A stretch of 21,235 nucleotides of DNA from Holdemanella sp. GTDB taxonomy: Bacteria; Bacillota_I; Bacilli_A; Erysipelotrichales; Erysipelotrichaceae. Position 1 is the first letter of the stretch; the number at the start of each line of letters is the position of its first letter. The position numbers and the translations under genes are program-made. This document shows positions 12,101 to 16,168 of the stretch, in pieces. Under the pieces are notes generated by a model. The model was not told the DNA's origin. It worked only from the letters and a program-made list of their open reading frames with translations, and ran no database searches. The stretch lies in contig JABUSD010000024.1 in assembly GCA_021442845.1 (NCBI GenBank), forward strand, positions 1 to 21,235. The letters run 5' to 3'.

Positions 12101-14463
12101 AGATTCAATGTAACCGAGTGATTACCATCATTCTGAATGGATCCAACAGATAATGTAACATCTACAGATGCTTTGATATAACCTATATTAACATTCATGA
12201 TTGTACCGTCATTTAATACAAATTTTGAGTAACCATATGAATTCTTATGTTCATTAAATTCGCTCTTATGTGCTTCTGATTCACTTGCATTTGTATTATC
12301 CGCACTTGATGCATATCCACTGGATGAGCTCATGCTTTCCATCGCATAGTAGATTAACTTTTCACCTTTATCGTTATATAAAGGTAAGTTATCTTTTACC
12401 AGGATATCGTATTGATCAGTTAGTGGAACATCTACTGCAGAGAATTCAGCTACGGCAGATCCACGGTTTGCATCAAATGTTCCCGCTTCATTTATTTCAT
12501 TTTCGGTAATTACATATAAGTATAATTTTGCAGCTGGACGTTTAGTAGGATCATCATCCTGCCATACCTTATTATATGTAAAGCTCGTAGTTCCTTTTAA
12601 TGTAAATAGAACCGTACCATTAATATAAGCTGCATTATGATAAGAACCAAAGTTTCCTTCATTTTCATAAGAAACAATATATTCATTATTCGCATCAATT
12701 TGTAATTTGCTTAAAGATGAATCTTTTATACGAATTGAATACGCATATGGATATCCTTCTGGACTATATGCAGGCAATTTTGAAATATTGAATGCACCTG
12801 TAGAAGAATTATATGTAAGTGCACCCGCTGGTAAAGTAACCTTTTCAGGTGCAGCTGAACTCATTGTATTTGAACGGTATACATCAAAATCATTCGCTGT
12901 AATATTTGTTGGACGTGTATTATTACGATTATTATCATCATTCCATTCCGCCTTGATTGGTGTCTTAGTAATGGCTGTATCAAGAATATAATCTATATCC
13001 GCACTTCCTGAAATGGAAGCTATATGATCATCAAGGGTATATCCATTTGGAGTACCTGTCTGTACTAAGTAGTAAGTGATTGTATGTGTTACACCATCTC
13101 GTTTATAAATACTTGGTAAGAATTGATCTTCACCATCAATACTGAATACCCATTCCGTATTGTTGACGGTTGTATCAACAAAAGTAATTGGATCCACTGT
13201 TGTGATATCAAATCCGAATACATCACTACCAATACCTACTACATCATAGATTTCTTTAATATCCTTTGCAGGACCACCATCGATACTGAATTCGAATTTG
13301 AATTTCCCTTTCATACTATTGACTGTTGGACGCTTCTGCTGAACACCTTCTCCATTATCGGCATTGTCATTCCATTTTAAAATGAACTGTGGCTGGTAAT
13401 AGTAGTCCTCAGGCTTAATTTCTGTAGAATGCGAATATACTGTTACAGGATAGAAATTTTCAACATCTTCTTCGTTATATACAGTAATCGTAACAGAAGC
13501 TTCTCCTAATGGAACGGTAACGATATCATTGACAACGATATTGGCAGGCAAAGCTGTACCATAAACAAATTCTTGTGGGAAACTCTGGTTTGCCTTTAAA
13601 TACTCAACGATTGTTCTTGCGTTTACTGTATTTCCACTAGCAATTTCATATGTATAACCAGCCTGGTTTACTTCTACTGTATCAATGACCTCATTGTTGA
13701 CTGGTTCTTCTGATTTAGAATCAGCCACGAAATCAAGAACGTAGTGAGAGAAACTATCGGTTGTCATTGTATAGATCTTCTGAACATCCTGCATAGTAGC
13801 ATCTGCATCCAGTTCTTCAATCTCCATCTTCTCAGCCTTATCATCATGGATGTGATATACGTTTACCTTAATATCATCGACTTCTATTTCTTCATTCAAA
13901 TTGGCAATCGTCTGCATATTAAGCACACCAAAAGTAATGGTAACTTTACCCTTGCTTGTATCTGGCTGAATTTCCACACCATATTCATCATAGACTGTCA
14001 AATCAACAATGTATGAGTCAATGGCAAACTGATTCTTTTTACGTTTTTCTTCAACCAGTTTAATATCCGCTGCCAATTCTTCCAGTACGCCTACTTCAGT
14101 AAGTTCTAAAGTAGAACCTTCTGGGAATACACCAGCTGGTGCTGTTACATGTGCATACACCGTATTGTTGCTTGACAGCCATCGAGCTGTATAGCCATCA
14201 AAGTCTACACCTTCTTGTTCTTCAACTACTTCACCCTGTTCCTCGTTTTGAGCAGGTTCCGTTGGTTCTTCCGCTGGCGTTACTGGATCTGCTGGTGTTA
14301 TTTCGACATTTTCAGATGCACCTTCAGCATTTGGATCCACTGTTTCTGTAACAACTACATCTTCGCTTTGCTCTTCTGCCTTTACGACAGAGAATGAATT
14401 GTTTGTGAAGCTGGTAATTGTCATAGCTAGTGCCATGGTCAAAGATAACAGTTTCTTTTTCAT
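118..14463 (-). CDS. Giant wall-anchored Cna_B-repeat surface protein (about 4781 aa)
   Basis: This gene encodes a cell-wall-anchored, adhesin-like stalk protein. The start is placed at the ATG at 14461-14463 because AAAGGAGT sits 8 bases upstream and a typical signal peptide follows (KKK, then a hydrophobic core, cleavage near VKA-EE, residues 1-29). An ATG 12 codons further upstream has no ribosome site. In order: signal peptide; acidic Pro/Glu spacer; N-terminal head to about residue 355; about 31 Cna_B-like modules of roughly 90-160 residues; C-terminal sorting signal. The modules show the family pattern of a K-x-W strand, an LPxY-type turn, YxVxE and a closing TN. In Cna_B folds the Lys, Glu and Asn of these positions form an intramolecular isopeptide bond, which would give a rigid, protease-resistant rod; that is inferred here. 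It is not an operon member and no sortase is nearby. No frameshift is visible. The ligand is unknown. Confidence 0.92.
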   Translation of the reverse strand: MKKKLLSLTMALAMTITSFTNNSFSVVKAEEQSEDVVVTETVDPNAEGASENVEITPADPVTPAEEPTEPAQNEEQGEVVEEQEGVDFDGYTARWLSSNNTVYAHVTAPAGVFPEGSTLELTEVGVLEELAADIKLVEEKRKKNQFAIDSYIVDLTVYDEYGVEIQPDTSKGKVTITFGVLNMQTIANLNEEIEVDDIKVNVYHIHDDKAEKMEIEELDADATMQDVQKIYTMTTDSFSHYVLDFVADSKSEEPVNNEVIDTVEVNQAGYTYEIASGNTVNARTIVEYLKANQSFPQEFVYGTALPANIVVNDIVTVPLGEASVTITVYNEEDVENFYPVTVYSHSTEIKPEDYYYQPQFILKWNDNADNGEGVQQKRPTVNSMKGKFKFEFSIDGGPAKDIKEIYDVVGIGSDVFGFDITTVDPITFVDTTVNNTEWVFSIDGEDQFLPSIYKRDGVTHTITYYLVQTGTPNGYTLDDHIASISGSADIDYILDTAITKTPIKAEWNDDNNRNNTRPTNITANDFDVYRSNTMSSAAPEKVTLPAGALTYNSSTGAFNISKLPAYSPEGYPYAYSIRIKDSSLSKLQIDANNEYIVSYENEGNFGSYHNAAYINGTVLFTLKGTTSFTYNKVWQDDDPTKRPAAKLYLYVITENEINEAGTFDANRGSAVAEFSAVDVPLTDQYDILVKDNLPLYNDKGEKLIYYAMESMSSSSGYASSADNTNASESEAHKSEFNEHKNSYGYSKFVLNDGTIMNVNIGYIKASVDVTLSVGSIQNDGNHSVTLNLQKYDYETRSWVPVTYEEYTYGDYTGTKTGPIVETLSGFTEESLTQEMESYFLPAYDGKGNKNIYRWYEPDVTVKGNTTDPDWNDNGDNGDYSDESIGKVLPGALGSSEMVDAYLDGWFALDEDKMHTTIVNTIQAPMDFKITKVWMENGVNVSERIANDPESFVEVELYANGEPFEGNKVVLTGADFKADANIWEKIINRLDRFDSNGKEIYYTVAEVQSNPSNVARHLYYSEQNVDGTKYAGERLREVSANLSNMIGPGHGRSLAVTKLWQDGADIESRRSVYAALFNVENGGIVAITELNTNNNWYQEVTISPGLSYINISGTVGEDWDKDCWAFIEIGTGPQHSGQPDTAGLHYYNGNTYENWTTDDLKALQATTGDWKTAGEVSTDETDPQDVSRYTYVVETMLDKSPLGIDMYVWRNTRIGVVNIELQKQWSDGALMRDGEFTLYRTDYNGTVEEIDVYTSSDTGSKTSKNGNPYTVELLTGSNKYIKKITIDNLPKYDEKGEIYTYTLKETAIKDDDNVWIQVDPESHTATVNGSTYTSSLVIDLEIDGAEGGTRLGEHHRSGDISYWKGSNAISGSTNIDFNKVWYDKGIVSDRPLVSFTIKRISTSVQYNGKTLAEALRNDEITTEELMAFVKNHKDATSVKDDRLYTTELYHWNISLKNVSKYDSEGYPYVYFAIEDMHGSTDSWDIITGNMTKAALYPDSSKSKPKDIYDIYDSNDELVDGASTENMIIITDGVNKETDGTTQDYYSRTFVNKQLKTTNLSGHKVWDLLDGWSYTDNAFAPVELVVYRSATKLEDYTLAGFKQWKADPANKVQDVYNLHLNQTGTDTDRDRYFSDYRYKVLNVDKYDEYGNEYNYVVIEKTVVNGYPVDEVLYDGNEFTVTNVYKNEGPHVEVEGYKEWTADEDQIYGDLETFLKTLKPATITLYAVPADNNGNPINVPEIEIATVTVKPTDATFAGEKLRISYKFDKYTSSTDPTQNIPYYGPNGNPFQFYVGEAVEDGYEQMINGITTVKKDTRYAIVLEDIDHDNVFTNANAFTFNNNYDGDDKSFDPKKLWNDAYVDNDELRPDKLVYVIKRYINVKDESGTTTRVVDPNWSESVTFKKEENVGKRQWDLNQTERAKLNKLAKYDTLSREYFYFVYSETGYKNKVAQLTATSLGDPINDDYKLQTITDGALYNQLIKPKTVNFQKTWNYITNDGATSQKLPWIQFKNLRAFGGLPDTVYYVVEKTGDNGATWSNVDASDYKDSTHTITFNGEKIVGHKTDIKNMTMQQFITDFHAKVTWSQLSNKYDYRVVEYLVWANGTTEKRIEGSGSGNGIDSDFQTSCSGTKYTTIGNNNIKNRMIRLEKVWVDDKNRDNTRPKYLELTIKRKDGEGQAYQYLLYPYNENNPTEKNDDGSDRNDYLRTDGRAGNYRSYYVSRDIAVPVTLASTLTDVQNNFDFTERFVKADKVNTDTVAESLYTNKEFKGVRLESNTYVAQFENTYDGLKKIKFTVDKNWTGDDAWKKVTRATIKYVLEYRDPTLTTSAWIPVGDISKKNDAGTIDVFTDDNKLGVVSIPYSEGVNYKYEWTNLRKYWSDSMIEQLLDEGVQLADSSVRMKESVPVLVQYRVTEYITYEDSGTHTDKGKYWYYRTSPSSQYIQPSITESTNEYSGTFTNTLPKWPLTLKKQWTKNGSTGVISSDDVGILANLGILPEQLKIKIEYTVNGSDWYAIPDQSVKLNNSTSTTTYVFSNGEAVFSSKNLAGGFTLEPFLPKYDKDGKEMTYRVYETGYKFKNKSWTTLSGTDQNKVVIDNIEYGKAVEMTFASASSKWNATLSNDYSYVRKVLRKDWVDDNNRDGARTDFSFTLYRDGQPFGTANLGTGATSDLKNNLVTVSKTQDANGYWTFEWNYLPKYKDGSTTELSVYEWKETTAPSKYTALITDSITPDDVAWNAASIDATAITAVETNSYQPEMGNIEVKKNWVDLDGALDTRTDKLYFKLQYKSDGDWTDVQQAILKTINGNKYWYVDDGSGTYVQGKNNVAYTTTDLSANNGWIEVTGSDWKTSWKDLPVYYYQKKKISYRVIEGKKDTDGTIKQVSDLGGYKVEVYTVNVTNQQTKQTTVKNTIDPQSITVKKEFKDFATDSVLPTSVTFEIQYKKGADGSWKYFEYNSKTTFDGKVTFNSDNSKSYVTVTKDNSYSMTITGLPKESADGDTYYYRIKEVYIQYAGDTKYEVANGKVGPWTVVTEADDTTDGNTTVTAVNKLISGKITVTKDWEDGNNREKSRLSELEVTLYRVHDGTESKVKTLKLNSGNSWTQTFDNLPVYDNTSNTKSKYYIVEERSSDGKLPGSNNRKYVITSDPASLINKAVGVEVTQGVTKETTVTNTYNPIVINVDAKKIWNDDYDKNRPVAGVKLTLQYSIDSGTTWKDFKEENRLSSLDELLDADATKVFIVSNDAFTQTVKDSIDSSTWGTASWKNLTAYVLVNNKRVAVQYRVKEDAIPGYAQVGTSSTVHYTEGDDVTKSKLVTVTNKLQTGSLKVSKKFTENGTELSVATMDQMVDDELLPEKLTVTLTAKDSTGKTYIIPSTITTSGEMEYVKGKGYTSVTFEDLPTVDSKGNAIKYQVKDTATSGFSVAYGEVTGIEIEANDEETATITNDYEYVNAHVEKNWNDNDNRDGLRAKSVDVTLYRVQKGKSPEKVGDTITLDDDNDWEYTWTKLEKYSYEGTTKVNYQYYVVEDSVTNYTTTYTVDGGASKKTGAEAKVEPNKGATAEFDVTNTYTPKVINIDATKIWDDENNKTETRPESITLTLQYSTDGGTTWTNFPETTDNPNNRLTALGNLLDSTTDETVVYMVSNDKSTQTITGDKTAAKWEKKAKWNNLTAYVVVNDVTTKVLYRVIEQASIKNYVSVGYTDTIYYDEEDPTQTTYTGEITNRITTGAITVNKAFNGEGTSASKLSAQKLKDLVAAGLLPDKLTVKLSATVNGQPYAIKGVTTSKVMTFNTTAGAYSTVIFDGLTRLDTEGNVISYKVTDEYAGNFSVVCGSTDGIAIDEETATASATITNTYYNFSAGANKVWEDGSDRDGKRTNSVVVKLQRKIKGSSADWDTYKTATLDSNNSWNVNWTDLPVYYSHKDNKVYEYRVIEDSVSGYDVEYYVISGTTKTVTRSWEASKDKNVHISAINKREPDLFTIKGTKSWDDSDNKYGQRPTEIQFKLQYSTDKKTWKDVEHVDSVPDPDKDTGDTVFTTSDVTQTLKASDNWKSVEWKNLPVYVKSGKVVYYRAVEIDVPDGYTSDAISGEQAGEKGKTFEVTIENELDPTSITVNKIWDPEEDPFKDYNFLPKEIDVQVQYRKAGDTNWKDLPKGGKATLNKGNQWTKTFNNLNGSYEYRVIETAIRYSQTEEINVVYGTDKASGDVGYFVYTSSTTGNKTNGYTTNITNTIPKTELEVFKIWHDGDNRDGFRPESILIDLHMIDSNGKDVVIDKDVKLVNANGIWSHKWTQLPKMTRDGQAVAKYYVIEKSVDKDVYSQNYSVTEQTAIAVDENTPAQIDITNTHEPYLINVDGTKVWKDDDDFYGLRDKEVKLTLEYSLDGGKTWSRDFTKMDVANRPAPDKDNGKTVYTSSETTQKIEPKDATSKEWTKAEWKDLSAYALNNDGKSVKVQYRVVELVNDVPVCYKMTPSATASFEKGTTKPVQLEVTNELVDVTEISATKVWEIGTDIANPDLVLPEFITVQLQYLENGDWVNVPKNSTGKIERINGTQFSTITFDKLRDDLEYRIIETSITYSDGSTIDVVEDTTSAGTLTPGTGSNAVISTNSGVVGNFEYKSETVYDENANVYITTLTNTLPETEFTVKKVWDDNNNALKRRRTITVNLYRDVNGAKKEDCLVATAKLTEENGWTYTWKHLPMYVNGSTTDLSVYTIEEIQISGYNKPTYNKNNVSFDDKGTAVIQVTNKVIPRTPTGAETDMKLYGSLFTTSGLALATAGVAILSKKRKEEDDEEA
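121..252 (-). other. C-terminal cell-wall sorting signal, non-canonical motif
   Basis: The last 44 residues begin RTPTGAETD, continue with a hydrophobic stretch of about 21 residues, then SKKRK, and end with an acidic EEDDEEA tail. This is the layout of a sortase substrate (motif, membrane span, basic stop). The motif is not LPXTG: the sequence reads IPRTPTGAE, so either IPRTP or TPTG would have to be recognised. Membrane retention and wall anchoring are likely; the exact cleavage site is uncertain. Confidence 0.75.
253..582 (-). repeat. Terminal Cna_B module 31 (type A)
   Basis: The final module of the stalk lies just before the sorting signal. It opens TVKKVWDDNNN (Trp codon 556-558), has YTIEE and ends QVTNK, so the Lys, Glu and Asn expected for an isopeptide bond are all present. 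It matches the type-A modules that start each upstream super-repeat. Confidence 0.8.
583..1800 (-). repeat. Cna_B super-repeat unit 6 (modules 28-30, A-B-C)
   Basis: Three consecutive Cna_B-like modules. Anchor Trp codons are at 1771 (A, KIWHDGDNRDGFRPES), 1423 (B, TKVWKDDDD followed by LTLEYSLDGGKTW) and 985 (C, TKVWEIG followed by LPEFITVQLQY). All three keep the K...YxVxE...TN pattern. Boundaries are approximate, set about 30 bases before each type-A Trp. Confidence 0.75.
1801..2931 (-). repeat. Cna_B super-repeat unit 5 (modules 25-27, A-B-C)
   Basis: Anchors are at 2899 (A, NKVWEDGSDRDGKR), 2536 (B, TKSWDDSDNK with LQYSTDKKTW) and 2146 (C, NKIWDPEEDP with FLPKEIDVQVQY). The B module keeps the FTTSDVTQTLK segment that is shared with the other B modules and absent from A modules. 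This is the shortest unit, 376 codons Trp to Trp. Confidence 0.75.
2932..4149 (-). repeat. Cna_B super-repeat unit 4 (modules 22-24, A-B-C)
   Basis: Anchors are at 4117 (A, KNWNDNDNRDGLR) and 3748 (B, TKIWDDENN with LTLQYSTDGGTTW). The C module has Phe instead of Trp (NKAFNGEG) followed by LLPDKLTVKLSA. In the C module the YxVxE position reads YKVTD, with Asp in place of Glu. This unit is closely similar to unit 3, which suggests a fairly recent duplication. Confidence 0.75.
4150..5331 (-). repeat. Cna_B super-repeat unit 3 (modules 19-21, A-B-C)
   Basis: Anchors are at 5302 (A, KDWEDGNNREKSR) and 4927 (B, KKIWNDDYDKNRP with LTLQYSIDSGTTW). The C module opens KKFTENG followed by LLPEKLTVTLTA. 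As in unit 4, the C module carries Asp at the catalytic position (YQVKD). B modules 20 and 23 share long matched stretches, including a SNDxxTQT segment and an LTAYVxVN turn. Confidence 0.75.
5332..6609 (-). repeat. Cna_B super-repeat unit 2 (modules 16-18, A-B-C)
   Basis: Anchors are at 6577 (A, KDWVDDNNRDGAR) and 6181 (B, KNWVDLDGALDTR with FKLQYKSDGDW). The C module opens KKEFKDF and continues VLPTSVTFEIQY. The B module is longer than its counterparts, with an extra Gly/Asn/Tyr-rich segment before its ITGSDWKTSW-like strand. The order A-B-C is clear, but identity to the downstream units is lower. Confidence 0.7.
6610..8052 (-). repeat. Cna_B super-repeat unit 1 (modules 13-15, A-B-C)
   Basis: Anchors are at 8020 (A, EKVWVDDKNRDNTRP), 7576 (B, DKNWTGDDAW with YVLEYRDP) and 7060 (C, KKQWTKNG with ILPEQLKIKIEY). 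At 481 codons it is the longest and most divergent unit that I can still assign to the A-B-C scheme. Modules 10-12 (anchors 9373, 8905, 8497) have similar spacing and may be a further decayed unit. Confidence 0.65.
8053..13399 (-). repeat. Divergent Cna_B-like modules 1-12
   Basis: These are the N-terminal-side modules of the stalk. Anchor Trp codons are at 13372, 12943, 12562, 11665, 11287, 10792, 10324, 9772, 9373, 8905 and 8497. Most keep K-x-W and a closing TN, but the loops differ in length and sequence. One extra module (number 4, around 12150) is degenerate: it lacks the K-x-W strand (DVTLSVGS at that place) though it keeps a closing VNT. No clear higher-order periodicity is visible here. 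Confidence 0.65.
13400..14376 (-). other. N-terminal spacer and head domain of the giant surface protein
   Basis: This encodes the mature N-terminus. First comes a low-complexity acidic Glu/Pro/Thr/Val spacer of about 65 residues. It is followed by a region with VTAPAGVFPEGSTLEL, IVDLTVYDEYGVEIQP and a closing DSFSHYVLDF, which resembles the ZU5-like domain often found near the N-terminus of Bacillota wall proteins. A small domain with TVPLGEASVTITVYNEED comes next, then the first Cna_B module. The domain naming is by eye. This is the part held furthest from the wall and so the best candidate for ligand contact. Confidence 0.55.
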
Positions 14464-14525
14464 AGAATCAACTCCTTTTATTGCTACTTTTTTTGGCATT
14501 ATTAAAATTAGGCAAAAATAGCCCG

Positions 14526-14539
14526 TTAAATCAATTTAA
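14526..14539. promoter_or_regulatory. AT palindrome next to a candidate -10 of the giant gene
   Basis: TTAAAT-CA-ATTTAA is a perfect inverted repeat with a 2-base centre. It abuts the candidate -10 (TAGAAT on the minus strand, 14539-14544), where a transcription start or an operator would lie. It is AT-only in its arms, so chance is a real alternative. Confidence 0.3.
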
Positions 14540-14567
14540 TTCTACACCATATGAGAATCAAATAAAA
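14539..14567 (-). promoter_or_regulatory. Candidate promoter 1 of the giant surface gene
   Basis: On the minus strand there is a -10-like TAGAAT (14544-14539), with a weak -35-like TTTTAT or TTTATT 17 or 16 bases upstream. The -35 position directly abuts the G-run at 14568-14575, so changes in the run would alter what lies at and above the -35. The -10 is good and the -35 is poor. Confidence 0.4.
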
Positions 14568-14584
14568 CCCCCCCCTTTTTTTTT
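14568..14584 (-). repeat. Homopolymer junction A9-G8 upstream of the giant surface gene
   Basis: The plus strand shows eight C followed by nine T, so the coding strand of the giant gene reads nine A then eight G. It lies about 105-121 bases before the start codon. Such runs are prone to slipped-strand length change, and an 8-base G run stands out in AT-rich intergenic DNA. Depending on which candidate promoter is used, it lies at the -35 edge or in the leader. Confidence 0.9.
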
Positions 14585-14603
14585 AGTACGTGTTCATTTA
14601 ATT

Positions 14604-14631
14604 TTTATACAGTCTATGCACAAAATGCAAA
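14604..14631 (-). promoter_or_regulatory. Candidate promoter 2 of the giant surface gene
   Basis: On the minus strand, TTTGCA (14631-14626) is followed after 16 bases by TATAAA (14609-14604). Both hexamers are fair sigma-A matches. Use of this promoter would start the RNA near 14597, giving a leader of about 134 bases that contains the A9-G8 run. It lies downstream of the permease terminator, so the giant gene need not depend on read-through. Confidence 0.45.
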
Positions 14632-14654
14632 AATCGTGTAATTATTTGCAATAT

Positions 14655-14680
14655 AAAAAAAGCTAATCATAACGATTAGC
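14655..14680 (-). terminator. Rho-independent terminator of the purine permease gene
   Basis: On the minus strand a 7-bp stem (GCTAATC with GATTAGC) encloses a 5-base loop and is followed by seven T. It begins about 10 bases after the permease stop codon and separates that gene from the giant gene transcribed in the same direction. Confidence 0.85.
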
Positions 14681-14690
14681 CTGGAATAAT

Positions 14691-16019
14691 TTACATGAAG
14701 AATGGAGATGCAAAGTATATGACGAATATGACATTCAATCCCCAGATAATTGGTGAAAGCTCTTTTGTTCGTCCGGATGCTACCATACCAACTGTATAAA
14801 CGATAAATCCACATGCGATACCATTTGAAATGGAATACATAAGAATCATCATAATGACAATGATAAATGCACTCGCTGCAATGACAAGATCATCCCAGTT
14901 GATATTTCCTAACTGCTGGGACATCATGATTCCAACTACGATTAGTGCTGGTGCTGTAACCGCATTGGTAACTGTGCTTAGAATAACTGGTGCAATGAAG
15001 ATTGACAATAAGAAGCAGACTCCTGTTGTCACAGCTGTAAGACCTGTACGTCCGCCTACACCAACACCTGAAGTGGATTCCACAAAGCTTGTTACTGTGG
15101 ATGTACCTAAAGCTGCTCCAAAGACAGTACCGATGGCATCCGCAAGCAAAGCACGCTCTCCATTGATTAATTCCCCTTTTTCATTGACAAGGCCAATGCT
15201 GTTTCCAATGGAAATCAAGGTACCGGCTGTATCAAAGAAATCGACAAACAACAATGAGAAGATAATGACAACTGCACTGAATGGATTGGCAACCAGTTCT
15301 GACATTCCATCAGCAAATGCCATGAAACCTTCCATCTGGAAGCTCTGTGTAAAGAATGTAGCTGGAAGAGCTGGCATTCCTTCAAAGCCTAACATACCTA
15401 GAACAATTCCCACAACAGCTGTGATGATCATTCCTACAAAGACACCTGCAGGTACTTTCTTAATTACAAGAACAATGGTAATTAACAAGCCAAATACCGC
15501 CAGCAATACCGTTGGATCTGATAAATCCCCAATCGCAACAAATGTGGAAGGATTTGCAACAACGATGGCTGCATTCTTTAATCCGACAAAGGCGATGAAA
15601 AATCCAATTCCAGCTCCAATAGCGCTTTTTAGCTGCACTGGAATCGCATTGATAATTGCCTGACGAATTCCTGTGACACTGATCACAAGGAAAATCACAC
15701 CGGAGATGAATACAGCTGCAAGCGCTGCCTTCCATGAAAATCCCATCTGTAATACAACGGTATAAGAAAATAACGCATTCACTCCCATACCAGCTGCCAG
15801 GGCAACAGGATAATTCGCAACAAGTCCCATGATGATGGATGAAACCCCCGCAGAGATTGCTGTTGCAAGGAATACCGATGTCATGTCCATTCCTGCATCC
15901 CCTAGAATTGCTGGGTTTACACCAAGAATGTAAGCCATGGCTAGAAAGGTTGTAATCCCCGCAATGATCTCTGTTTTCACAGTGGTACCATTCTTTTTTA
16001 GACCAAATAACTTTTCCAT
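14691..16019 (-). CDS. NCS2-type purine (adenine/guanine/hypoxanthine) permease, AzgA/PbuG group
   Basis: This gene encodes a 442-residue integral membrane transporter that probably imports purine bases with protons. The product is hydrophobic throughout and the length is usual for the AzgA/PbuG branch of the family. Visible family motifs are EIIAGITTFLAMAYI (17-31), AAGMGVNALFSYTVV (75-89), FVDFFDTAGTL (258-268) and GTSTVTSFVESTSGVGVGGR (305-324), followed by TGLTAV. The start is supported by MEKLFGLKKNGTTVKTE, a typical N-terminus; its ribosome site is only a purine-rich GAGAGAG. The leader is short, about 35 bases from a TATAAT at 16059-16054, leaving no room for the purine riboswitch that often precedes such genes. 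The exact base preference cannot be read from the sequence. It is divergent from the ROK kinase gene and has its own terminator. Confidence 0.93.
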   Translation of the reverse strand: MEKLFGLKKNGTTVKTEIIAGITTFLAMAYILGVNPAILGDAGMDMTSVFLATAISAGVSSIIMGLVANYPVALAAGMGVNALFSYTVVLQMGFSWKAALAAVFISGVIFLVISVTGIRQAIINAIPVQLKSAIGAGIGFFIAFVGLKNAAIVVANPSTFVAIGDLSDPTVLLAVFGLLITIVLVIKKVPAGVFVGMIITAVVGIVLGMLGFEGMPALPATFFTQSFQMEGFMAFADGMSELVANPFSAVVIIFSLLFVDFFDTAGTLISIGNSIGLVNEKGELINGERALLADAIGTVFGAALGTSTVTSFVESTSGVGVGGRTGLTAVTTGVCFLLSIFIAPVILSTVTNAVTAPALIVVGIMMSQQLGNINWDDLVIAASAFIIVIMMILMYSISNGIACGFIVYTVGMVASGRTKELSPIIWGLNVIFVIYFASPFFM

Positions 16020-16053
16020 TTTTTCTCTCTCTTTCTAAAAAAAATACGTTTTT

Positions 16054-16059
16054 ATTATA
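16054..16059 (-). promoter_or_regulatory. -10 element of the purine permease gene
   Basis: A perfect TATAAT on the minus strand lies 34 bases before the permease start codon. No good -35 is seen at 16-18 bases (TAGATT at 17), so activation or a weak promoter is possible. Confidence 0.55.
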
Positions 16060-16099
16060 GTATTAATTCAATAAAGAATCTATAAAAATACACACTGCA

Positions 16100-16128
16100 T
16101 TGACGGTATCAAAAGGTGATTTTATAAT
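16100..16128 (+). promoter_or_regulatory. Sigma-A promoter of the ROK kinase gene
   Basis: TTGACG (16100-16105), a 17-base spacer and TATAAT (16123-16128) are a near-consensus sigma-A promoter. Transcription would start near 16135, giving a leader of about 34 bases. A promoter this strong in front of a sugar kinase gene suggests that repression sets its level. Confidence 0.88.
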
Positions 16129-16140
16129 GAAAGTATAAAT

Positions 16141-16156
16141 AGTTTCAAATGAAACT
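16141..16156. promoter_or_regulatory. Palindromic operator candidate in the ROK leader
   Basis: AGTTTC-AAAT-GAAACT is a perfect 16-base palindrome starting about 6 bases after the expected transcription start and ending just before the AGGAGG ribosome site. Placement between a strong promoter and the ribosome site is typical of a repressor operator. The arms resemble sites of sugar-responsive repressors in general, but I cannot name the regulator, and none is encoded in the window. Confidence 0.55.
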
Positions 16157-16168
16157 TTAGGAGGAGTT

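Noticed and set aside
118..14463. Reading the periodic segments of the giant gene as CRISPR or non-coding repeats
   Set aside because: The periodicity is at protein level, the units are about 1.1-1.4 kb, and there are no short identical repeats with unique spacers.
14464..14499. Upstream ATG that would add 12 residues to the giant protein
   Set aside because: No ribosome site precedes it, while AAAGGAGT precedes the ATG at 14463, which begins a normal signal peptide.
14830..15663. A 277-codon open frame antisense to the purine permease
   Set aside because: It lies wholly inside a convincing membrane-transporter gene. Its product is rich in Thr, Pro, Ala and Asn, as expected from the complement of hydrophobic codons, and it has no ribosome site.
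16020..16168. A purine riboswitch or other structured leader between the permease and ROK genes
   Set aside because: The 149-bp gap is filled by two divergent promoters and a palindrome. No aptamer-like three-way junction could be traced.
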